From: Natrinema hispanicum
Lineage (GTDB): Archaea; Halobacteriota; Halobacteria; Halobacteriales; Natrialbaceae
Length of the DNA stretch: 64,000 nucleotides
Direction of reading: 5' to 3'
Assembly (NCBI RefSeq): GCF_004217335.1
Contig: NZ_SHMP01000002.1
Span: 1 to 64,000, forward strand
The notes beneath the pieces are model-generated. The model was not told the DNA's origin. It made no database searches and was given only the letters and a program-made list of their open reading frames with translations. Positions 35,248-42,489 of the stretch are shown here, piece after piece. The position numbers and the translations under genes are program-made. Within the stretch, counting starts at the first letter, position 1. Each line of letters starts with the position of its first letter.

Positions 35248-35281
35248 AAATCTTTTTAGTGCTGGATTGAGCAGCAAGTAT

Positions 35282-36742
35282 ATGGTCGGTAGTAATCAGG
35301 ATGGTGCGAATCAATCTACTCTCGATGGTGGAACTCGGTCAGAAGATGGCGGTGGGCAAACAAACACGTCTGGTGGGGCGTCCACAGACGAGGGTGCATC
35401 CGAAAGGAATGACGCATCTACTAAAGATAGTACCCAGCGATCGATTCGGGAAATGCTCGACGATGAGGGGGAATCATCGGTTTTCGTCAATCGAGATCTC
35501 GTTGAGCCAGACACGATAATCGACGAAGAACGGATAGTTGGTCGTGACGATCAGCTCGAATCGGTCGTTTCGTTTCTGAAGCCGACCCTCCAAGGAAATC
35601 GCCCTCCGAACATGCTACTGTACGGGCCCGCCGGGACGGGGAAATCACTCATCATCGGGGCAGTCACAAAACAGATCATCGAACTCTGTAAGTCGAAGGG
35701 AGAACGGTTTGGAGTCGTCGATATCAACTGCCAGCCGATTAATACTCTGGACCAAGCGGTCTATGAACTCGTCCAGACCGTCGCGAAAGATGTCGATGTC
35801 GACATCGGCGTTCCTGAAACGGGTGTCTCCACGAAGCGCAAGTACAGACGGCTGTACGAACTCATCAACGAATACTACGACTCAGTCATCTTTATCCTCG
35901 ACGAGATCGACCTGCTTGTCGGCCGCCGAGCAAACGAAGAACCCGCCTATTCGAAGCTACTGTATCAGCTGTCGCGCGCGAGTAATACGAACGAAATTGA
36001 AGGGCGTGTCTCGGTCGCAGCATTGACGAATGACCCGAAGTTCATGGAGGACATCGACGGACGGGCCGAGAGTTCGTTCAACCCACGAGACATCTACTTT
36101 CCTGACTACGATGCGAACCAGTTGCGTGAAATCCTCGAAAATCGTCGTGACGCCTTCCGACAAGACGCCCTCGAGGATGACGTGATTCCGCTTGTGGCAG
36201 CGTTCGCAGCGCAAAGCCACGGTGACGCACGAAAGGCTATCGACCTCTTCCGAGGTGCTGGTGACCTTGCTGATGAGCGTGGAGACGAGATAGTCACAGA
36301 GGACCACGTTCGTGAGTCGCAAGAGGAGATTGACAAAGATCGCTCACTGAAACTCGTGGAGGGACTTACCACGCAAAAGAAAATCTCGCTGTACGCGACC
36401 GCAGCTGTCGTCTGCTACTCGAAACAGATAGGGAGTTCTGTCCCAAGTCCGGTTGGATTCAAAGTCTATCAGTGGGTCACTGATGAACTCGATGCGGACC
36501 AGATGACGCGAGAAACGTACGTCAAATACGTCAAAGAACTCTCTACCTATGGATTGATTTCGACATCGCGAAAGAGTCGAGGACGAGGAGGAGGAATGTA
36601 CATGGAATTTACTTTCACGGGAGATCCGGAAGCGATAATGAACCGGATCGTCGACGACACGCGGTTAGAGAGGATCGTTGAGCAAAAGAATCTCCTCCAG
36701 ACAGTCGTCAACGCACAACTGAATGAGTTCCACAAGCAGTAG
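35282..36742 (+). CDS. orc1/cdc6: Orc1/Cdc6 replication initiator
   Basis: An acidic, low-complexity N-terminal tail of about 75 residues is followed by a complete AAA+ initiator: Walker A YGPAGTGKS near residue 115, Walker B FILDEIDLL, sensor 1 ALTNDPKF, sensor 2 HGDARKAIDLF and a C-terminal winged helix (YVKELSTYGLISTSRK, then a GGGMYMEFTF wing). It binds the origin boxes on both sides and recruits MCM. The ATG at 35282 is preferred over an upstream start at 35240 that overlaps the last repeat. It is the only intact initiator in the window and so probably drives the replicon. Confidence 0.95.
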   Translation: MVGSNQDGANQSTLDGGTRSEDGGGQTNTSGGASTDEGASERNDASTKDSTQRSIREMLDDEGESSVFVNRDLVEPDTIIDEERIVGRDDQLESVVSFLKPTLQGNRPPNMLLYGPAGTGKSLIIGAVTKQIIELCKSKGERFGVVDINCQPINTLDQAVYELVQTVAKDVDVDIGVPETGVSTKRKYRRLYELINEYYDSVIFILDEIDLLVGRRANEEPAYSKLLYQLSRASNTNEIEGRVSVAALTNDPKFMEDIDGRAESSFNPRDIYFPDYDANQLREILENRRDAFRQDALEDDVIPLVAAFAAQSHGDARKAIDLFRGAGDLADERGDEIVTEDHVRESQEEIDKDRSLKLVEGLTTQKKISLYATAAVVCYSKQIGSSVPSPVGFKVYQWVTDELDADQMTRETYVKYVKELSTYGLISTSRKSRGRGGGMYMEFTFTGDPEAIMNRIVDDTRLERIVEQKNLLQTVVNAQLNEFHKQ

Positions 36743-36774
36743 GATAATTAGGCATTCAGAGACTGTTTTGTGTG

Positions 36775-36801
36775 CCCCTCCCCCCGTGTTCGATGTGTAA
36801 A
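36775..36801 (-). repeat. Origin-box repeat, inverted copy 1
   Basis: The minus strand reads TTTACACATCGAACACGGGG followed by more G, 32 bases after the orc1 stop. Orientation is opposite to the upstream copies. Confidence 0.75.
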
Positions 36802-36935
36802 CCCGACCTGCTAGGAGGCAAGGTACTCAAGAGGAGTGGAGACACCGATCGTCGATCAGACTGAATTAAGAGCAACACGTAGTCTTTGTCAGGGTCAGGA
36901 GATATGCGAGAGAAAACGTTCAGGAGAATTCGTGA

Positions 36936-36963
36936 CCCCCTCCCCCCGTCATCGATGTGTAAA
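36936..36963 (-). repeat. Origin-box repeat, inverted copy 2
   Basis: A nearly perfect copy of the consensus (TTTACACATCGATGACGGGG with a longer G-run) on the minus strand, pointing back to orc1. Confidence 0.8.
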
Positions 36964-37005
36964 TCACGGGAAGGTGGGTTTCTGTCTGGTGATGATGAAG
37001 GCTCG

Positions 37006-37164
37006 ATGAGGAAAAGAGACTACGAGAGTCCTGAAAACGACACTGAAAGCGAATGGAACAAGAGCTACAATAGATGTTGTCGATGTTCGGTTAGTCGAAG
37101 TGTATTCTTCCTAACTCTTGTTCTTAGTTCTACTACGGGTCTGGTTATCGTGTATTACACATAA
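37006..37164 (+). CDS. Possible small membrane protein in origin region
   Basis: A 52-residue frame begins MRKRDYESPENDTESEWNK. It continues through a CCRC motif to a single hydrophobic helix (VFFLTLVLSSTTGLVIVYY) at the C-terminus. The charged head and tail-anchor layout is plausible, but the frame lies between origin boxes and may be chance. Confidence 0.3.
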   Translation: MRKRDYESPENDTESEWNKSYNRCCRCSVSRSVFFLTLVLSSTTGLVIVYYT

Positions 37165-37294
37165 ATCTTTCCTAGATATTAGGAATTCGTTATTCAAACG
37201 CAATTCTTGATCTTGGGCCTGTCTCTGGCGAGTTTCTGGGGGTATTGATGGTTTTAGGAACTTTCTCGTTCTTACCTCCACTCCTTCTGCACAG

Positions 37295-37325
37295 TTTTAC
37301 ACATCGATGACGGGGGGAGGGAGTG
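37295..37325 (+). repeat. Origin-box repeat, distal forward copy
   Basis: A consensus copy TTTACACATCGATGACGGGG continuing into GGAGGGAG. It faces the inverted copy at 36936, so the two enclose about 330 bases. Confidence 0.8.
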
Positions 37326-37379
37326 GCTTTGAGATATCCCACGAATGAATCTGGCCAATTCGCGGCGAGTGTCAGCTCG

Positions 37380-37733
37380 TCAACGTGGCGGTTCATATCC
37401 TAACTCCAGTAGCACCTTGTTCCACCTTCCAAACTCGCATCGAGATGCTCTCTCCGCTCTTTCCGAGTATCTGACACACTCGATCATTTGTTCTCTAGTG
37501 GGTGATCCTCCGACTTCGTCAGCCAACTCGTACAGTGCAGTGATTAGTTTCTCTCGAGGAATTTTGTTCTGGCCGCCCCGCATATCGATTTCCGACACAC
37601 CGGTCTGATCTCTATCAGCAGTGTATTTCCCGAACTTCCTTCTAACAGCGGATACCGAGTATTCCCCGAGTTTGTCGTAGTCGTTTTTGACTGTGACTTG
37701 CCCGATTCCTAGTGCGATCTGGGACGGTCGTGT
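37380..37733 (-). pseudogene. Homing-endonuclease-associated repeat protein, 5'-truncated
   Basis: The minus strand carries LITALYELADEVGGSPTREQ followed by CEFGRWNKVLLELGYEP, the signature of the small DNA-binding repeats found with HNH and other homing endonucleases. Open frame continues upstream to 37733 with the end of another repeat (YDKLGEYSVSAVRRKFGKYT) but without any ATG. The only in-frame start is a GTG at 37598. The gene has therefore probably lost its front end when the partition module was joined to the origin. No nuclease domain remains. Confidence 0.6.
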
Positions 37734-37815
37734 TTACGTACCAATTCTCTCGAGGCGGCTGCATGTACATTCTCTCTGCTGGCTGACTCCCATGCAAACG
37801 ATATCTATGACATAT

Positions 37816-37899
37816 GCGCAAACGTAAGCGCAAACGCACACGAATGCGGAAGCGAAAGCGTGAACGATAACGTGAACGTGTGCGATACCGAAAACGAGC
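37816..37899. repeat. Six-base periodic array, candidate partition site
   Basis: Fourteen consecutive hexamers fit the pattern (A/G/C)CG followed by three mostly A/T/G bases, with GCGCAA and ACGTAA first. They begin right after the stop codon of the ParA partner gene. Shorter groups of GCAAACG-type units occur before the parA start (39151-39180) and near 39529-39572. Arrays of short repeats beside parA genes commonly serve as the centromere; that is the likely role here. Confidence 0.6.
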
Positions 37900-37900
37900 G

Positions 37901-38293
37901 TTACAGATTCTGTCGGGCGTGTTCACCAACAGCGTCGTTCAAGTCGACCATCGTCTCCTCGGCGGCAGCTTGGAGCCCGACACGGAGGGCAAGCCGGACG
38001 ATTTCACTTCGGTCGAACACCTCGGAGTGCTCGCGTCCGAGTTCGTCCTCGAGTGCCTGTCCGACCGACTGCATTTTGTCTTCGTTCCCGTCGGCATCGA
38101 GCGTCGCCAGTAACGCGGCGATCGGTTGGTCACGGACAGCGATCGTCTTCCCTAACTCGCCCTGTTCGATCGCCTCGAGCGCGTCGACGATCTCGTCGGT
38201 GAACGTCGTCGGCCCCTCGGTGTCGACTTCGTCGTTGCGGTCGCCGCGTTGGGTCGCCGCTTTGAGTTCCTCGAGTTCGGCATCGTCGGTCAT
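37901..38293 (-). CDS. Small ParA-partner protein
   Basis: This 130-residue acidic protein starts inside the end of parA (4-base overlap), so it is made from the same message. The middle (IEQGELGKTIAVRDQPIAAL) is mixed. The C-terminal part FDRSEIVRLALRVGLQAAAE looks like a ribbon-helix-helix or similar short DNA-binding domain. In other plasmids the gene after parA encodes the centromere-binding adaptor; I infer the same role here, with the hexamer array just downstream as target. It is not a canonical ParB. Confidence 0.65.
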   Translation of the reverse strand: MTDDAELEELKAATQRGDRNDEVDTEGPTTFTDEIVDALEAIEQGELGKTIAVRDQPIAALLATLDADGNEDKMQSVGQALEDELGREHSEVFDRSEIVRLALRVGLQAAAEETMVDLNDAVGEHARQNL

Positions 38294-39150
38294 GCCGAAC
38301 CATCCAGGCGACGCTGGAGTGCGGTTGCGTTCTCGAGGAACGCCTCGCGTGCGCGTTCGGCGGTCGTGGACGGTTCCTCAAGTGCGAAGACCGTCTGGCC
38401 GTCGTCGGCGGCGTTGCGAATGTCCTGGCTGACGGGGACGTGTGCAGGCGCGATCGCGTCGGCATAGTCTTCGCCGAAGGCTTCTAGATATTCATTCGCG
38501 AGGTTGGTCCGGCGGTCGACCTTGTTCGGCAAGACCATCGACAGCTCGACAGCGACGTCGAAGCGATCGTGAATCTTCTCGAGGTCGTTTCGGAGTGCCG
38601 CCGCCTGTTCGCTCTCAAACGGCCCCATCTCGACGGGCGCGATGACGTGTTTGGTTGCCCACAGACCGTTGTACGAGACGTTGTTCGTCAAACCCGGTAG
38701 GTCGATAATTACGGTGTCGTAGCGATCGTCGATATACTCATTGAGGAACTGCTCGAGTCTTGAGTATCGCTCGCGGGCGTCGTCGATGTTCCCGAGGTCG
38801 GCATCAAGCGAGTCGAGCCCTGGATGGGCTGGAATCAGATCGACGCCCTCGTCGGTCTCGATAATCAGACTCTCGACGGCCGCGTCACCGAGTTTCGTAG
38901 CGATTTGATCCCACTCCTCAGCGAAAACCGTCGAAATGTTCGGCCAGTCGTCACCCTCGTCGATCTGCTCTTGCACTTCTTCCCACACGCCGAAGTGTTT
39001 CGCGAGGTCGCCCTGTTTTCCAGCAAGGTCGATCAGCAACACGTCTTCGCCGGCTTCGGCGAGTGCAACGCCGAGATGGGCCGCGGAGGTCGTCTTCCCG
39101 GTACCGCCCTTATCGAGGAACGTAGCGGCACGTTTTGTTGTTGTAGACAT
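38290..39150 (-). CDS. parA: ParA partition ATPase
   Basis: The deviant Walker A motif LDKGGTGKTTSAAHLGVALAE lies at residues 12-32, followed by LLIDLAGKQGDLAKHFG (A' motif region) and VIIDLPGLTNN (Walker B). The protein is 286 residues from ATG 39150; an upstream start at 39255 would run through the promoter repeats. ParA moves replicon copies apart on the nucleoid, guided by the partner protein from the overlapping downstream gene. Confidence 0.9.
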   Translation of the reverse strand: MSTTTKRAATFLDKGGTGKTTSAAHLGVALAEAGEDVLLIDLAGKQGDLAKHFGVWEEVQEQIDEGDDWPNISTVFAEEWDQIATKLGDAAVESLIIETDEGVDLIPAHPGLDSLDADLGNIDDARERYSRLEQFLNEYIDDRYDTVIIDLPGLTNNVSYNGLWATKHVIAPVEMGPFESEQAAALRNDLEKIHDRFDVAVELSMVLPNKVDRRTNLANEYLEAFGEDYADAIAPAHVPVSQDIRNAADDGQTVFALEEPSTTAERAREAFLENATALQRRLDGSA

Positions 39151-39193
39151 TTGCGTAACCGTTTGCGCAAACGTTTGCATCGGATATAAACGC
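39151..39193 (-). promoter_or_regulatory. parA promoter with GCAAACG repeats
   Basis: Read on the minus strand, a TATA-like GTTTATATCC (39184-39193) is followed by GCAAACGTTTGCGCAAACGG and a final GTTACGCAA directly before the ATG. The repeats overlap the expected transcription start, so the partition proteins probably repress their own operon here. Between 39194 and 39778 I see only a decayed frame near 39350-39500 (IALEDLSLIEYDQERQLVEP), a GCAAACG-type group near 39529-39572 and the integrase palindrome. Confidence 0.55.
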
Positions 39194-39715
39194 TTTCGTG
39201 ACAGTTCTCTTGAGGCGAGAGTCGTCCTCAAGTCGGTAGATCGATGTTTCGTCACTCATCATGGTCGCTCACCGTCCGTGTCGATCTCACTTTTCGATGG
39301 CCGGTCGTCGGTTTCTCCACAATATATGCGTTGGCACACAACGTCGCCGCTATCCTATTGCGTTAGAAGACCTGTCGCTCATCGAGTACGATCAGGAACG
39401 TCAACTGGTGGAACCAACCCCCCAGTTCGATCAGTTACAACCCCAGCTTTCAGCCATTATTGATGCCGATCCAGGTCTTGAAGCACCAGTTGGACTGTGA
39501 GATTGTCCAGAATTTGCTCTCGTACTCGCGCGCATGTGCGTAAAACAAACACTAGACGCAAACGCGCTCGCGTGATTCTAGTGGTATTTGAGATTCCGAG
39601 GTTTGTCGCCGCCGAGAAAAATCTATACAGCTGTATTTGGTTTATGAGATGTGATTTTGCACGCTCGAGTACCGGAGACTACCGAAATCGCCCGCGAGAG
39701 CTGTTTTCACATTCA

Positions 39716-39741
39716 CTTGGTTAAAGCCCAGTTTAACCAAG
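39716..39741. promoter_or_regulatory. Perfect inverted repeat upstream of the recombinase
   Basis: CTTGGTTAAA and TTTAACCAAG form perfect 10-base arms around GCCCAG, 37 bases before the recombinase ATG. It is the right size and place for an operator of the recombinase gene or for a recombinase binding/crossover site. Confidence 0.55.
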
Positions 39742-39778
39742 GGAACTTACTAGGGTCGACACTGTACCACACATACGA

Positions 39779-40921
39779 ATGTCTGGATCAACGGATCGAC
39801 GGGCTACACGCGGGGGCACGACCGTCCACGAAGTCATCGAGAGCTACCTGCGCTATAAGATCAACGCCGACGGTTCGAAGACGACCATGCGCTCACCACT
39901 GCGTGAGTTCGCCGACCACTGTCGAGACGAGCGTGATCTCGAGTTCGTCGACGAGCTCACACCCCACGATGTCCGCAGTTACAGCGAGCACCTCTACGAC
40001 CGCGTCGTAATCGACGAGGACCTGGCGGCTTCAACCGCTCACAACTACTTCGCCTACGTCCGGGCTTTTCTCTCCTGGTCGGTGCGAGAACAACACCTCG
40101 AGTCGAACCCGGCGAATACGAACACCGCGATGGACCCGCTGCCAGAGGACGACGGGAAACGCAAGCGCCAGTACTGGAGCGCCGAGGACCGAAAGACGTT
40201 GCTCGAGTACGCCACCAAGCGTGTGGACATGGCTCTCGAGGGAACCATCCGGACCGATGTAGAGGCGGCCTTCCGTGACCGGGCGATCGTCGTCATGCTC
40301 GATGGCACGGGGGCGCGTGGTGCTGAGTTGTTCGCCGATCCAAAAGACGACAAGCGCAACGGCCTCCAGTGGAAGGACGTCGATTTCGACGAACGGCTGA
40401 TCGAAGTCTACGGCAAATCACGTGAGTACGAACAGGCTCCGTTCCCCGCAAGCGTCCATGACGTCCTCAAGCGATGGTACCGTGTGCAAGAGCCGACGAC
40501 CGAAGCGTGGCCCGTCTTTCCGACCGGTCACTACGGCTCGAAAAAGCGCACACTTGAGGATGCACTCGGCGAGAAGGCAGTCTCTCGGGCGCTCGAGGAT
40601 AGAGGTGACACCGGGAAGACCAAGGTGCTTGACCGCCTCCACCGCGAGCACGAGGTGCCGCCGCCGTCGATCTCGAAAGAGGGCGTTCGCCGACTGCTGA
40701 AACGGCTCACCGACGAAGCTGGAATCGATCCGGACGGCGAGTACGATTATCTGACGCTGCATGGCGCTCGGCGGGCACTCGGGCGTGACCTCTATACCAG
40801 CGGGATGTCCGAAAAGGCTCAGGAAGCGTTACGACACAATTCTATCGAGACTACCCACGAGGCCTACGCCGACGTCAAGATGAAAGACGTCTCCGATTCG
40901 ATTGACGACGTTCGTGGGTGA
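39779..40921 (+). CDS. Tyrosine recombinase (integrase/resolvase)
   Basis: The protein has 380 residues. An N-terminal SAM-like DNA-binding domain ends at about 115 (TVHEVIESYLRYKI, and SYSEHLYDRVV). The catalytic domain shows R180 (GTGARGAEL), K213 (YGKSREY), H328xxR331 (LHGARRALGRDLY), H353 (LRHNS) and the nucleophile Y363 (HEAYADV). Such enzymes integrate elements or resolve replicon multimers. Neighbouring parA and origin genes favour dimer resolution, but integration cannot be excluded. No tRNA gene is visible nearby. A perfect palindrome precedes it. Confidence 0.9.
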   Translation: MSGSTDRRATRGGTTVHEVIESYLRYKINADGSKTTMRSPLREFADHCRDERDLEFVDELTPHDVRSYSEHLYDRVVIDEDLAASTAHNYFAYVRAFLSWSVREQHLESNPANTNTAMDPLPEDDGKRKRQYWSAEDRKTLLEYATKRVDMALEGTIRTDVEAAFRDRAIVVMLDGTGARGAELFADPKDDKRNGLQWKDVDFDERLIEVYGKSREYEQAPFPASVHDVLKRWYRVQEPTTEAWPVFPTGHYGSKKRTLEDALGEKAVSRALEDRGDTGKTKVLDRLHREHEVPPPSISKEGVRRLLKRLTDEAGIDPDGEYDYLTLHGARRALGRDLYTSGMSEKAQEALRHNSIETTHEAYADVKMKDVSDSIDDVRG

Positions 40922-41089
40922 GAACGAACTTGAGATACCCCTTATTCTTCGATTCTGGAATGGCTCCGTGGTGTTCGTCGACGAACTACTCAAACGGTCA
41001 GCTAAAACAGCCATCACACTGCTGATGTCCGTTGGCTTACCAGATGCGAGCATAGACAACTTTAGAACAGAGTCAAACTTTAGACAACT

Positions 41090-41963
41090 TTGCAGCACGA
41101 CCAAAAAATCGAACCCGACCTTCGGCGGGCCGACGTTGATCTTTTCGAACGGCCGTCCTATCAGGACTTACTCGAGACGGGCTACGGCGGCCTCCAAGAC
41201 GCCCTCCGTGAGCAACACGACACGACGCTTGCGGAGTTCCTTCGGTCGGTCGGCTACTTCGAGAACGACAGCGCAGGGCTACCAGTGGGGCATCGACGAT
41301 GAGACGGCTATCGACGAACTCGAGTAGTACATCCGTACACTGTCGCGCCGCCGCAATCTCGCGGACAGCACTGTCGAGACGAAACGCTCGCGACTCGCGA
41401 CCTACGCGCGGCTGTATCAAGACGTGCATGACAGCGGCAACCTCGCCGATCGCCTCGGCGACCTCGCACACCGGGCCGATGAAATTGAACGCGTACTCGC
41501 GGCGTTTGACGAACTGAACCACGACCTCGAAAGCGAGGCGTCGAAACTCCGCTATCTCGGCGATGTTTCACAATTCTACGACCACCTCCAGCGCCGGGGG
41601 AAAGCCGCGTATAACCCGGCTGAAAGCATCGATAAGGAATACGACTGGGACCGCCCGGAACCCGACAATCCGGCGCTTTCGAACGAGTACGTCGGCCGGC
41701 TCTACGACGCCATCGAGAGTCCCAACGAAGAACTGTTGCTGCTGCCCCTCTGTGTATGAGGCTTGCGTCGCAACGAGGTCGCGGGCTTGCACGTCTCACA
41801 GCTTGCACTCGAGAGCGACGACCCATACATCTATTTCGAGGAACGCAAGAATGGCCCCGGCACGGTCGCGTTGCTCTATGGTCGCGAGACGCTGGCCGAT
41901 CGGATCGACGTCCTCGGCAGCGCCGACCGCGAAAATGGGCCGGCGATTTGGAGCGTCTTGTAG
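41090..41963 (+). pseudogene. Second tyrosine recombinase, decayed
   Basis: The pieces fit one haloarchaeal recombinase: QHDQKIEPDLRRADVDLFER; after a frameshift near 41279, GYQWGIDDETAIDELE and a TAG near 41336; then YARLYQDVHDSGNLADRLGD, a SKLRYLGDVSQFYDHL stretch and a TGA at 41757 where a tryptophan or similar is expected; then GLRRNEVAGLHVSQLALE with the catalytic arginine region. The rest of the catalytic domain is lost where an insertion-sequence remnant begins. At least three disabling changes make it non-functional. Confidence 0.75.
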
Positions 41964-42254
41964 GACGGCGAGAGCAGAAGCGCGATCTGGTTGATACTGA
42001 GAAGCGTATCGGCGTAGAGGATGAAGGCGATGAGGAACTCGCCGGGGGCGAGTTCTGAATTGTAGAAGGGTGTTCCGCGTGTATGTGGTTTTCCAGTTGC
42101 AACGGCTACACCAGATACGATCAGATCCGTCGAGTGCTTGGAGTGTGTTCTGCTCACAATGTGGACAGGATCGCGCCGCCCAGATTGCCTTGAGACGCCG
42201 CTCGACGATGGCGCCGAGCGGCTCGGGCCGAAACGCTACTGGTCCCAGTTCCAC
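41957..42254 (-). pseudogene. IS1595-type transposase N-terminal remnant
   Basis: The minus strand reads LGAIVERRLKAIWAARSCPH, then a CSRCNW motif (a CPHC...CSRC zinc ribbon). A frameshift near 42076 follows, then TPFYNSELAPGEFLIAFILY and SINQIALLLSPSYKT. This matches the front of haloarchaeal IS1595-family transposases. Catalytic residues are missing and the fragment abuts the decayed recombinase, so it probably caused or followed that truncation. The gap 42255-42489 contains only a TATA-like element at about 42422-42431. Confidence 0.7.
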
Positions 42255-42489
42255 AAGTTCTGCCAGCCTCTGACATGGGCAGGGCGTTCAGTGGACATGT
42301 TCGTTTCTGCCCGCTCAGAGGCTCTAATACTCTTGGTTCCGCCAGTCTACCGAAGAGCGCTCGTCAAGACAGAGTTAGTGACTCAGAATGAATCAGTTGG
42401 TGACGCTTTGTGGGGTACTGAGTCTATATAGCCAGTTGTTCCGCAATTACTGAAATCGAAATGTAGCTAGTGGTGCCAAAGAAATTAGT

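Noticed and set aside
36886..37005. Longer version of the small frame in the origin region
   Set aside because: It runs through an origin-box repeat, so the start at 37006 is the only one worth considering.
37642..37929. Arg-rich minus-strand frame of 95 residues
   Set aside because: The alternating Arg pattern is a by-product of the six-base DNA repeat, and the frame overlaps the partner gene end and the repeat array.
39742..39778. Integrase attachment site at a tRNA gene
   Set aside because: No tRNA cloverleaf could be found near the recombinase or elsewhere in the window.
40922..41089. Possible gene start before the decayed recombinase
   Set aside because: No start codon or promoter was found that would give a product joined to the recombinase pieces.
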